A DNA stretch of 64,000 nt from Phycisphaerales bacterium (GTDB taxonomy: Bacteria > Planctomycetota > Phycisphaerae > Phycisphaerales > UBA1924), in assembly GCA_027019265.1 (NCBI GenBank), contig JALUWX010000010.1:1-64000 (forward strand), given 5' to 3'. This document shows, in pieces, positions 39,931 to 47,817 of this stretch (position 1 is its first letter; every line of letters starts with the position of its first letter). The notes beneath the pieces are model-generated. The model was not told the origin of the DNA. It did no database searches and worked only from the letters and a program-made list of their open reading frames with translations. The translations under genes and the position numbers were made by a program.

Positions 39931-41313
39931 TCAGAACACCAGCAACGCGATCCCCATCCAGATCATCGCCACCACCATCACCACGCACGTATACCCCACG
40001 ATCTCTCGGGCTTTGACCTTCGTGATCGCGAGGAGGGGGAGCGCCCAGAAGGGCTGGAGCATGTTGGTGAGCTGATCGCCGTAGGCCACGCTCATGATCA
40101 TCTTCGCCGGCGCGACCCCGGACTCCGCGCCCGTCTGGAGCGCGATGGGACCCTGGATCCCCCACTGCCCTCCCCCCGAGGGGACGAACAGGTTGACGAC
40201 GGCCGCGGAGCAGAAGGTGAACAGGGGCGCGGTCGTTTCGTTCGCGAATGAGGAGATCCAGGTCGAGAAATCGTCCACGAGCCCGGAGCTGACGGCGATC
40301 CCCATGATCCCCGCGTAGAGGGGGAACTGGAGGATGATCCCCGCGCACCCCTTCGCGCCGTCCTCGGCCGCGTTGAGATACGAGCGGATCGACCCGTGGA
40401 ACACGAGCCCGAGCGCGAGCATCGCGACGTTGACCTCGTTGGGGCCGAGCGTCATGAACCCATCGATCGTCGCGAAGCGCACGAACGCGCCGACGAGGAG
40501 GAGCGCGAGCGCCCACACGACGATCGGAGATCGATCGATCCACTCGGGGAAGGTCGTGGCGCGTGCGATCGGTTCTGGTTCCGGATCGTCGCTCATCGGC
40601 ATGGGCACGATCTCGTCGTCATGCTTCGGGGTGAGGAGCATGAACGTGATCGGGACGATCACGAGCAGACCCAGACAGACGAACAGATTCATCGGGGAGA
40701 AGAGTGTGTCCGAGAGTGGGACGGGGGTGATCGAGTGCTGTTCGATGAGTTCCGCTGGGAGCACCCGCGCCATGTCGCGCGCGTTGCTCATGACCAAAGG
40801 CGATGACCCGGACATCCCGCCGTGCCACACGAGGAGCCCGGTGTAGCCGGCCGCGGCGAGGAGCGCGCCGTGCGCGCGGATCCCCTTGGCGCGGAGCGCC
40901 CGCGCCATCTCCCGCGCGAGGAGCGCCCCGACGATGAGCCCGAGCCCCCAGTTGAGGAGCCCGGCGAGGATCGCGCCGACGGAGACGAGGGCCGCCGCGG
41001 ACGGGGCCCGGTTCGGGATCGACGAGAGCGCGTGGATGACGGATTTGATCGGTCGGCTCTCGGCCAGCGCGTGCCCGGTCACGAGGATGAGGGACATCTG
41101 CATCCCGAATCCGAGAAACGCCCAGAGCCCCTTGGGTCCCCTCCACGAATCGATCATCGCGCCCGCTTTGGAGGACACGCCCTCCGCGCCCTCGTACCCG
41201 AGGGTGAGCGCGAGGAGCATGGTGAGGAGGGTGAGCGCGATCGCGATCACGAACGGATCGGGCGCGGTCTTCTCGAACACCCTGCACAGCGCGGATCCGA
41301 GTCGTGCGATCAT
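39931..41313 (-). CDS. AtoE-family short-chain fatty acid transporter
   Basis: A 460-aa inner-membrane protein of the AtoE family (short-chain fatty acid transport). It has about 11 hydrophobic segments and the family blocks RGPKGLWAFLGFGMQMSLILVTGHALA, NWGLGLIVGALLAREMA, AAGYTGLLVWHGGMSGSSPL, NLFVPSGGGQWGIQGPI and YGDQLTNMLQPFWALPLLAI. The ATG at 41313 follows AGGAG about 8 bases upstream. It is divergent from the EamA-type transporter with only 48 bases between, so their promoters overlap. Substrates such as butyrate or acetoacetate are inferred from the family only. Confidence 0.92.
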   Translation of the reverse strand: MIARLGSALCRVFEKTAPDPFVIAIALTLLTMLLALTLGYEGAEGVSSKAGAMIDSWRGPKGLWAFLGFGMQMSLILVTGHALAESRPIKSVIHALSSIPNRAPSAAALVSVGAILAGLLNWGLGLIVGALLAREMARALRAKGIRAHGALLAAAGYTGLLVWHGGMSGSSPLVMSNARDMARVLPAELIEQHSITPVPLSDTLFSPMNLFVCLGLLVIVPITFMLLTPKHDDEIVPMPMSDDPEPEPIARATTFPEWIDRSPIVVWALALLLVGAFVRFATIDGFMTLGPNEVNVAMLALGLVFHGSIRSYLNAAEDGAKGCAGIILQFPLYAGIMGIAVSSGLVDDFSTWISSFANETTAPLFTFCSAAVVNLFVPSGGGQWGIQGPIALQTGAESGVAPAKMIMSVAYGDQLTNMLQPFWALPLLAITKVKAREIVGYTCVVMVVAMIWMGIALLVF

Positions 41314-41348
41314 CGTGAACTCCTGACATTCCGGGGAACGGCCCACCC

Positions 41349-41354
41349 TACACT
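41349..41354 (+). promoter_or_regulatory. -10 element of the EamA transporter gene, start-proximal
   Basis: TACACT, seven bases before the GTG at 41362; predicts a leaderless mRNA. CTGACA at 41323-41328 is a poor, 20-bp-spaced -35 candidate. Confidence 0.5.
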
Positions 41355-41361
41355 CGCCCTT

Positions 41362-42348
41362 GTGACGAAACCACCCGTGACCGAAGCGTCTCCAGCCGAA
41401 TCATCGAACGACCCTCGTAGGGGGTATCTCTTCGCCGCGGGCGCGTTCGGGTGGTGGGCGTTCATCGTCCCATCGTACTTTAAACTGCTCAGCGCGCACG
41501 GCGCGAGCCCGTACGAGATCCTCGCGCAGCGCGTGCTCTTCGGGATCCCCATCCTCCTCGCGCTGCTGGGGATGCGCAAGCGTCTCGGGGAGCTCTGGGA
41601 CGCGGCCCGGCGCTGGAAAACACTCCGGATCCTTGTCCCGTCCACGATGCTCATTGCGATCAACTGGTTCTTCTTTATCTACGCCGTCGGGACGGATCGT
41701 TTGAACCACGCGTCGCTCGGGTACTACATCAACCCCCTCGTCTCGATCCTCCTCGGGGTCGTGTTCCTGGGTGAACGCGCGAGCACAGGGCAGAAGATCG
41801 CGATCGGGATCGCCGGGTGCGCGGTCGTGCTGATGACCATCGCGGAGCTGAGCGCGGGGGGTGGGTGGCCGTGGATCTCGGTCTTGCTCCCGGCGAGTTT
41901 CGGTCTGTACGGCTTGCTCCGAAAGCAGGTCGATGTGGGCCCGGTGGTTGGATTGACGTTCGAGATGGGGGCGCTGCTCCCTGTCTGTATCGGGTTGACG
42001 ATCTGGCTCGGGATGGCGGACCAGGGGATCTTCCTCGAGTCCGAGACCCCGTGGTGGATCTCTGGCGCGATGGTGCTCGGCGGGGTGGTCACGGTCGTCC
42101 CGCTGCTGTGCTTCACGAGCGCCGTGCGCCTCCTCCCCCTCGGGACGGTCGGGCTGCTCCAGTTCACCGCGCCGACGGGTCAGCTGCTGCTGTCGGCGAT
42201 CTTCTTCGGGGAGCGTTTCACGCTCCTCAAGGGCTGCGCCTTCGCGCTGATCTGGATCGCGATCGCGGTGTTCGTGCGCGATCTCTTCGCGACGCGCACG
42301 CGCCAACGCGCGGAGCGCGCGTGTGTGGATACGGAGATGCTGGAGTAA
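41362..42348 (+). CDS. rarD: RarD-type EamA-family transporter
   Basis: A 328-aa inner-membrane protein with about ten transmembrane helices, of the RarD branch of the drug/metabolite (EamA) superfamily. Family blocks are AFGWWAFIVPSYFKLL, ASPYEILAQRVLF, LIAINWFFFIYAVGTDRLNHASLGYYINPLVSILLG (in part), VSVLLPASFGLYGLLRK-like and GLLQFTAPTGQLLLSAIFFGERF. RarD proteins are called chloramphenicol-sensitivity proteins but their true substrates are unknown. The GTG start is chosen because a -10 element lies immediately upstream and the homologous N-terminus begins about 20 residues later. Confidence 0.9.
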   Translation: MTKPPVTEASPAESSNDPRRGYLFAAGAFGWWAFIVPSYFKLLSAHGASPYEILAQRVLFGIPILLALLGMRKRLGELWDAARRWKTLRILVPSTMLIAINWFFFIYAVGTDRLNHASLGYYINPLVSILLGVVFLGERASTGQKIAIGIAGCAVVLMTIAELSAGGGWPWISVLLPASFGLYGLLRKQVDVGPVVGLTFEMGALLPVCIGLTIWLGMADQGIFLESETPWWISGAMVLGGVVTVVPLLCFTSAVRLLPLGTVGLLQFTAPTGQLLLSAIFFGERFTLLKGCAFALIWIAIAVFVRDLFATRTRQRAERACVDTEMLE

Positions 42349-42401
42349 TCGCCACTCTGAGCTTTGAGAAAAACCGATCTCTGGTATCGTGGGATTGAAC
42401 C

Positions 42402-42647
42402 ATGAAACTTCGGAAACTCACCAACTGGGAATGTGCAGAGATCGCGGGCTTCTTCGCCATACTTGGAAGCCTGTCGCTCATGAGCTGGCTCTCAGGGAGC
42501 ACGGACTCAGGGGCCGGAGATATCGTCGAGTTCGGTGAGCGATTCGGACTGCTCTTCCTTGGCTTGGCGATCATCAAGTTCACAATCGCGATCGTGTTTT
42601 TGATCATCTTGATCACGCGAATCATCAAACGATCAGGCTCAATCTGA
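42402..42647 (+). CDS. small membrane protein, 81 aa, of unusually low GC
   Basis: An 81-residue protein starting MKLRKLTNWECAEIAGFF with two predicted transmembrane helices (about 13-32 and 48-74) and a basic C-terminus (RIIKRSGSI). TATCGT lies eleven bases before the ATG. The GC content is near 50%, well below its neighbours, and codon use is less biased, which suggests recent acquisition. No homologue was recognised. It is convergent with the Dabb gene, with one base between the stops. Confidence 0.65.
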   Translation: MKLRKLTNWECAEIAGFFAILGSLSLMSWLSGSTDSGAGDIVEFGERFGLLFLGLAIIKFTIAIVFLIILITRIIKRSGSI

Positions 42648-42648
42648 T

Positions 42649-43026
42649 TCACTCGTCGAGCACGTCGTACACGCGCAGCGCCTTGAGCTTGGGCTTCCAT
42701 TTCGTCACGTACCCGATGTGCTGCTCGTGCGCGACGTAGTGCGCCAGGTCCGCTTCGGTCTCGAACCCGAGGATGATCGCGAGGTCGTAGTCATCGAGGA
42801 TCGTGGGGCGCCCCGTGTCCAGGTGCGCCCCGGCGTGGTAGGTCGATACACCCGGGATCGTGGAGAGCATCGATTCCGAATCCCTCAGGATCTCCTCGGA
42901 ATCGCGCGGGTCGCTCAGTTCGATGAACACCACGTGCGCGATGCGCTGGGGGCGCTGGGCGCGGGTCTGACACCCGAACAGGAGGGAACCGAACACGAGA
43001 ATCGCGATGAATCGGATCTGGATCAT
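42649..43026 (-). CDS. lipoprotein of the Dabb (stress-responsive dimeric alpha/beta barrel) fold
   Basis: A 125-aa protein with a lipobox-like signal (FGSLLFGC, Cys about 16) followed by a Dabb domain: RIAHVVFIEL, IPGVSTYHAG, DYDLAIILGFETEADLAHY and HIGYVTKW. Dabb domains form dimeric ferredoxin-like barrels; activity is often unknown, with some acting as cyclases or decarboxylases. Export of this domain is unusual. TACGAT lies six bases before the ATG at 43026; a further ATG at 43041 is possible. Confidence 0.78.
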   Translation of the reverse strand: MIQIRFIAILVFGSLLFGCQTRAQRPQRIAHVVFIELSDPRDSEEILRDSESMLSTIPGVSTYHAGAHLDTGRPTILDDYDLAIILGFETEADLAHYVAHEQHIGYVTKWKPKLKALRVYDVLDE

Positions 43027-43032
43027 GGTTCC

Positions 43033-43038
43033 ATCGTA
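43033..43038 (-). promoter_or_regulatory. -10 element of the Dabb gene, start-proximal
   Basis: TACGAT on the minus strand, six bases before the ATG at 43026; predicts a leaderless mRNA. Confidence 0.4.
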
Positions 43039-43101
43039 CATTGATGTCAGCGGCCGCGCCCGGGCGCGGTCACTCTCCGATTTCCACACACAGGAGCGTT
43101 C

Positions 43102-43401
43102 ATGGGACACACGGACACCACACAGCTCGCGCAACTCCAACGGACCAACGCACGGCTCCGCACCGCGCTCGTCGGCGCGGTCGCGCTCGGGGTCGGGCTC
43201 ATGCTCGGGGGGTTCGCGCAGCAAGACGACGACGGGATCGAGGCCTACGTCGCGACGGACGGCACCATCTACCGGCTCTACGAGTCCGGCGCGATCCAGT
43301 ACCTTCGCGTCGAGAACGACCCACCCCGGAGCTCGGACGGGATCTACACCTGGGGGAACATCAGGATGGATCGATCGAGGACCCTGCGCGATCGTCCCTG
43401 A
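43102..43401 (+). CDS. small membrane-anchored hypothetical protein, 99 aa
   Basis: A 99-aa protein with a single transmembrane helix (about 22-38, ALVGAVALGVGLMLGGFA) preceded by a short polar helix (TTQLAQLQRTNARLR) and followed by a 60-residue extracytoplasmic part with YVATDGTIYRLYESG. No family recognised. AGGAGCG lies about seven bases before the ATG, supporting the start. It is convergent with glyA. Confidence 0.65.
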   Translation: MGHTDTTQLAQLQRTNARLRTALVGAVALGVGLMLGGFAQQDDDGIEAYVATDGTIYRLYESGAIQYLRVENDPPRSSDGIYTWGNIRMDRSRTLRDRP

Positions 43402-43410
43402 TCGGGGGGA

Positions 43411-44727
43411 TCACGCCATCACGGGTTCGTGCGCGAGCGGGTGCGCCTTGCACAGCGCGACGACCTGATCGCGCACGTCTTTGGTGACGCGCTCGCGTTC
43501 CTCGTCCCCGTCGAGCCCGGCGACGAGCACACGATCGATCCACTGCGCGATCCGCGACATCTCCGCTTCGCGGAACCCGCGCGTCGTCGTCGCTGGGGTC
43601 CCGAGGCGCAGACCCGAGGTCGTCATCGGGGGGCGCGGGTCGTCGGGGATCCCGTTCTTGTTCGTGATGATCCCCGCGTCCTCGAGCCAGCGCTCCGCGT
43701 CCTTCCCCGTCAGCTCGTCGGACTTCGTGGTCAGGTCCACGAGCATGAGGTGGTTGTCCGTCCCCCCCGAGGTGATCCGGTACCCGAGCGAGGTCAGCTC
43801 CGAAGCGAGCGCCCGCGCGTTCGTGACGACCTGCTCCTGGTAGACCCTGAAGTCGGGCTTGAGCGCTTCCCCGAACGCGACCGCTTTGGCCGTGATGATG
43901 TGCATCAGCGGCCCACCCTGGGTCCCCGGGAACACGTTGCGGTTGACGAGCTTGTTGAGCTCCTCGTCGTTGGTCATGATGAGCCCCCCGCGCGGGCCCC
44001 GGAGGGATTTGTGGGTCGTCGTGGTGACGACGTGCGCGTGGGGGAACGGGCTCGGGTGCACCCCGGCCGCGACGAGCCCGGAGATGTGGGAGATGTCCGC
44101 GAGCACCAGCGCCCCCACCTCGTCGGCGATCTCACGGAACTTCGCGAAGTCGATCTCGCGCGGGTAGGCGCTGTACCCGCAGAGGATCATCTTGGGCTTG
44201 TGCTCGTGGGCCGCGGCGCGGACGGCGTCGTAGTCGATCTGCTCGTACTGCGCGTGGTCCTTGTCGTAATGGAGCGGGTAGTGGACGGGGTTGTAGAAGA
44301 TTCCGGAGAAGTTCAGGTGCATCCCGTGCGAGAGGTGCCCGCCGTCCTTGAGGATGAGGGAGAGGAAGGTGTCGCCGGGCTCCATCATCGCCATAAACGC
44401 GGCCGCGTTCGCCTGCGCGCCCGAGTGGGGCTGGACGTTCGCGTAGGTACACCCGAAGAGCGCCTTGGCGCGGTCCCGCGCGAGCTGCTCGATCGAGTCG
44501 TGGTGCACGCACCCCCCGTAGTAGCGCCGACCCGGGTAGCCCTCGGCGTACTTGTTGGTCATGCACGTCCCGGCGGCGACGGTGACGGCCGGCGAAGCGT
44601 GGTTCTCTGAAGCGATGAGCTCGATCGTGTGCTCCTGACGCTCCGCTTCGCGCGACACGATGTCGGCGACCTCGGGGTCGGATTTGCGGATGACGTCGAG
44701 GATCTGCTGGTCGATGGTGCTGCTCAT
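43411..44727 (-). CDS. glyA: serine hydroxymethyltransferase
   Basis: A 438-aa PLP enzyme that converts serine and tetrahydrofolate to glycine and methylene-tetrahydrofolate, the main entry to one-carbon metabolism. Lys240 in [16 protein letters not shown] is the PLP-binding residue; [41 protein letters not shown] and [12 protein letters not shown] are the conserved blocks. Length is normal. TACCAT lies five bases before the ATG, predicting a leaderless message; no riboswitch is seen upstream, where a tandem paralogue gene ends after 52 bases. Confidence 0.97.
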   Translation of the reverse strand: MSSTIDQQILDVIRKSDPEVADIVSREAERQEHTIELIASENHASPAVTVAAGTCMTNKYAEGYPGRRYYGGCVHHDSIEQLARDRAKALFGCTYANVQPHSGAQANAAAFMAMMEPGDTFLSLILKDGGHLSHGMHLNFSGIFYNPVHYPLHYDKDHAQYEQIDYDAVRAAAHEHKPKMILCGYSAYPREIDFAKFREIADEVGALVLADISHISGLVAAGVHPSPFPHAHVVTTTTHKSLRGPRGGLIMTNDEELNKLVNRNVFPGTQGGPLMHIITAKAVAFGEALKPDFRVYQEQVVTNARALASELTSLGYRITSGGTDNHLMLVDLTTKSDELTGKDAERWLEDAGIITNKNGIPDDPRPPMTTSGLRLGTPATTTRGFREAEMSRIAQWIDRVLVAGLDGDEERERVTKDVRDQVVALCKAHPLAHEPVMA

Positions 44728-44732
44728 GGGGG

Positions 44733-44738
44733 ATGGTA
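44733..44738 (-). promoter_or_regulatory. -10 element of glyA, start-proximal
   Basis: TACCAT on the minus strand, five bases before the ATG at 44727; predicts a leaderless mRNA. Confidence 0.45.
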
Positions 44739-44779
44739 GACGGCGGACCCGCCCCGGATCCCCTCGGAAACCGCGGGGA

Positions 44780-45757
44780 TCAGCGGAAGGAAGCGTCGCT
44801 GATCACCAGATACAGCAGTACCCACAGGGTGACCCCCCCGAGGATCGCCGCGATGGTCCCCAGGGTCAGGAGGAGTCTCCGCTGCTCGATGCGCCACCCG
44901 ACGATGACCACGCTCGGCCAGTACACGAGCTGCCAGACGACGAGCCCGTACACGAGGACAGCCCGGGTGATCCGGAGCGCCCCGTAGCCCAGCACACTCG
45001 CGTTCGTTTGGTACACACTGACGAGCCGATGGACCTCGAATGTCACCACGATCATCACACACGCGAGCACGACCGCGCGGACCAGATGCGCCGCCCTGAC
45101 CTTCGCGAGCTTCCGTGTGCTCGGGACCACGCCCAGCACGACGGCCCACAGACACGCGAACCCGATCGGGAACGAGAACAGCCTGACGACCTGCTCGTAG
45201 ATACCGAACGCTCGGTTCGGGAAGTACTGGATCAGCGGAGGCGCGTTTGGTCGCCTGTACGGCGTCCTGACCCACGCGCGTCCGAACGGATCCGCGAGCC
45301 CGTTGATCCCGATCGTCGTGACCGCTTGAACGCCGTGTTGTGTAACGAGGGAGCGGGTCGAGATCCCGTTCCGCCATCGCCCCTGCGATGTCGCTTCGAT
45401 CCCGATCGGGACCGCGTTGATTAGGTGCAGCACAACCACAAGGATCAACGCCCATCGCACCAACGCCCACGGCGCGACGCGCTTGGTGATATCGAGCCCG
45501 CGCCAGAACCGGATCGGGCGCAGGAGCCGAACGATCGTTTTTAGCGAGCGTACGATCCACGCCCGCACCCCGCGCCCGTGCTCGACATACCACGGGAGAT
45601 CGAACCGCGCGGGCGCGAAAACGGTTGCCCACTCGAACCCGAGCCCGCACTCCGCGCACACCCCCTCGGTCGGGCACGAGTCCGTCCACGTGTCGACGAT
45701 CCCCGACTGGTCGTACCCGCAGCGCGGGCAGATCGGGGTGAACCCGCGCGTGCTCAT
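44780..45757 (-). CDS. zinc-ribbon membrane protein, tandem paralogue B
   Basis: A 325-aa protein with an N-terminal double zinc ribbon ([10 protein letters not shown], residues 10-19; then [12 protein letters not shown], 27-38) followed by a hydrophobic domain with about six transmembrane helices. It is homologous to the 306-aa protein encoded just upstream: both share CPxCGYDQSG, a second Cys pair, F-(W/Y)YxEHxRG, and RFW before the first helix. The ribbon is probably cytoplasmic. Function unknown; I recognise the pattern only as lineage-specific. ATG 45757 overlaps the stop of the paralogue (ATGA). Confidence 0.78.
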   Translation of the reverse strand: MSTRGFTPICPRCGYDQSGIVDTWTDSCPTEGVCAECGLGFEWATVFAPARFDLPWYVEHGRGVRAWIVRSLKTIVRLLRPIRFWRGLDITKRVAPWALVRWALILVVVLHLINAVPIGIEATSQGRWRNGISTRSLVTQHGVQAVTTIGINGLADPFGRAWVRTPYRRPNAPPLIQYFPNRAFGIYEQVVRLFSFPIGFACLWAVVLGVVPSTRKLAKVRAAHLVRAVVLACVMIVVTFEVHRLVSVYQTNASVLGYGALRITRAVLVYGLVVWQLVYWPSVVIVGWRIEQRRLLLTLGTIAAILGGVTLWVLLYLVISDASFR

Positions 45758-46674
45758 GTGAACATCCGGAGGTAAACGACCGTGCCCACGATTGCCAGGG
45801 CCGTGGCGCACCCGATCGCGCCCGCATTGAACCAGAACGGGCTCTGGACCCGGATCGCGCGGGAGACCATGTGCGCCCAGAGCGAGTTCGCCCACACGAA
45901 CAGGATCAACGCCCCCATTGGGAACCCGATCATGAAGACGTATGGGTCCGTCTTGTACGCATACAGCGAGTTGTACGAGAGCGCGAAGCGGACGAACTCG
46001 TGGGGGACCAAAACGACCAGCACCGAGAGCCCGATCGTGCGCCAGAAGATCCATCGCTGTTCGAGCACTCGCGCCCGGACCCCGGGCGCGCCGAGGCAGA
46101 GCCCGATCCACGCAACCGGGACGGCGACGAACATCGGGGTCAGGAGGAAGACCTCCGCCATCGAGAAGGGCAACCAACCCGGGGTCGATCGGAGCGACCA
46201 CATCGAATAGTTCGTGTACGGGAACACGATCCCGTTGACGAAGTCGAGCAACATCTCAGGGACCCAATCGAGATCATTGAGCGAGGCGCCGTACCACCAG
46301 TAGGTCCCCCCGAACTCGCTGTAGGCCGCCAATCGTGCGAGGATCGACACGAGCAGGTGCAACAGCACCACGCTCAAGACGAGGAAACACACGAACCGCT
46401 TCGGGCCGCGCACTTGTCTTCGATCAAACCGCCCCCAGAACCGCCCCGGATCCGCGAGCATGACCATCGTCGCGATCGTGCGCCACACGAACGAGATCGG
46501 GCCGCGCGCGTGCTCCGCGTACCACCAGAACCGGATGGGTTTGGTGTGGAGCAGCTCGATGAAATCAAGATCCGACCCGCATTCCGTGCACGTCCCCGTG
46601 AGCGGGCACGACGATTCCCATGTCGCGATCAATCCCGACTGGTCGTACCCGCACGATGGGCAATGAGGATCCAT
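45754..46674 (-). CDS. zinc-ribbon membrane protein, tandem paralogue A
   Basis: A 306-aa protein starting MDPHCPSCGYDQSG with a second cysteine group SCPLTGTCTECGSDL, so the ribbon spacing equals that of the downstream paralogue. About six transmembrane helices follow. TATCGT lies eight bases before the ATG, so this gene starts the two-gene operon. The Cys-rich header recalls rubredoxin-type ribbons that recognise proteins rather than DNA. No known function. Confidence 0.78.
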   Translation of the reverse strand: MDPHCPSCGYDQSGLIATWESSCPLTGTCTECGSDLDFIELLHTKPIRFWWYAEHARGPISFVWRTIATMVMLADPGRFWGRFDRRQVRGPKRFVCFLVLSVVLLHLLVSILARLAAYSEFGGTYWWYGASLNDLDWVPEMLLDFVNGIVFPYTNYSMWSLRSTPGWLPFSMAEVFLLTPMFVAVPVAWIGLCLGAPGVRARVLEQRWIFWRTIGLSVLVVLVPHEFVRFALSYNSLYAYKTDPYVFMIGFPMGALILFVWANSLWAHMVSRAIRVQSPFWFNAGAIGCATALAIVGTVVYLRMFT

Positions 46675-46682
46675 ATTCGATC

Positions 46683-46688
46683 ACGATA
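46683..46688 (-). promoter_or_regulatory. -10 element of the zinc-ribbon operon, start-proximal
   Basis: TATCGT on the minus strand, eight bases before the ATG at 46674; predicts a leaderless mRNA. Confidence 0.45.
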
Positions 46689-46693
46689 CCCGA

Positions 46694-47689
46694 TCACCCG
46701 GGCTTCCGATAGATCGAATACACACTGAACAAGTCCTCGTCGAGGTTCATGCTCTCCCCCCACCCGAGCGCGCGACCCTGCTCGCGCACGAAATGGTTCT
46801 CCTCCTCGTCGTGCGCGATGACCTCGAACCCCGCGCCCTCCCACTGCTCCCGATCCCAGGGGTTCGAGATATCCGACCACGGTTTCGCGGGGTCCGGCGC
46901 GGATCCGAGCGATTCGATGATGAGCACCCCTCCCGGCGAAAGCGCTTGGTAGAACGCGCCGAGGATCTCGTCGTCGTCCATCCCGTGACCCACGGGCTCG
47001 GGGAACCCGGGGGTCACGCTCATGGGTTTGACGTACCCGCGCTTGAGCAGGTTGCGCGAGACGATGAGTTCGTACCCGTCCCCCACGTCTTTCGCGCACG
47101 CTTCGTCCTGCGGAAACGCGCACTCGAGCACCCGGAGCGAACCGCTCGTCTCGGGATCCCCGTCGAGGTCCCCGAGGAGCTCGGAGCCCTCGTACAGCGC
47201 CGTCAGGATCGGATCGACCTCGACCCCCGTCACGTCCGCGCCCATCTGCGCCCACAGGCGCAGCTGACCGAGCTGCCCGTACCCCAGGTCGAGGATGTCC
47301 GCGCCGTCGATCGTGCTGATCCCCGCGCGGGTCTGCGCGAGCTCGAGCACGCGCGCGTAGACGAGGGGTGTGCCGTAGAACGTCGTGTACGTATCCGCGG
47401 GCTCGAACTCGAGGGTCCGGACCTTCGCGCGGCCCTCCTCGCTCATCGACCCGAGCTCCTCCTCCGTGTACACTCGGTTCGGACGAAAGGTCGCATGGAT
47501 CGTTTTGGGTTCGGGGACGGGGAGCTTCCCGACCTGCGCGAGCATGCGCTGCGCGAGGGGGGAGGTGTAGGCCGTCGAAAGGGTCCGCGCGTCTTCCTTC
47601 AGCTGCGCGAGCGGATCGTCCGTCGCGTCCCGATCTCCTGTCGAGACCAAGAGCGAACAAATCACAGAAAGGACGAGAACCGTGTTCAT
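46694..47689 (-). CDS. SAM-dependent methyltransferase-fold protein with signal peptide
   Basis: A 331-aa protein. The N-terminus (VLVLSVICSLLVS) is a signal peptide or anchor, followed by a helical region (30-110) and a Rossmann methyltransferase fold: motif I ILDLGYGQLGQL, motif II TGVEVD, and GGVLIIESLG in the later strand. GAGGTCTC (CAGGAGG) before the ATG at 47689 fixes the start. A SAM-fold enzyme facing outward is unusual, since SAM is cytoplasmic. The signal may be an uncleaved anchor with the enzyme inside, or the fold may be non-catalytic. No operon partner is obvious. Confidence 0.75.
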   Translation of the reverse strand: MNTVLVLSVICSLLVSTGDRDATDDPLAQLKEDARTLSTAYTSPLAQRMLAQVGKLPVPEPKTIHATFRPNRVYTEEELGSMSEEGRAKVRTLEFEPADTYTTFYGTPLVYARVLELAQTRAGISTIDGADILDLGYGQLGQLRLWAQMGADVTGVEVDPILTALYEGSELLGDLDGDPETSGSLRVLECAFPQDEACAKDVGDGYELIVSRNLLKRGYVKPMSVTPGFPEPVGHGMDDDEILGAFYQALSPGGVLIIESLGSAPDPAKPWSDISNPWDREQWEGAGFEVIAHDEEENHFVREQGRALGWGESMNLDEDLFSVYSIYRKPG

Positions 47690-47817
47690 GAGACCTCCTG
47701 CGCTCGGGTCCAACAGTCGAACCGGGCTCGTCAGGGGGGGTTGCGGGAAAACATGATGCGGGAATCAACGATTCGGATATTCTGGTCCCTCCCAGAGCCC
47801 GGACACAGGAGAGCCCC

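Noticed and set aside
38190-40016. A 608-codon plus-strand frame opposite rimO
   Set aside because: Antisense shadow of rimO; no domain, and it ignores the intergenic palindrome.
44728-44779. A riboswitch (glycine or folate type) before glyA
   Set aside because: Only 52 bases separate glyA from the neighbouring gene and a -10 element lies five bases before the ATG, leaving no leader.
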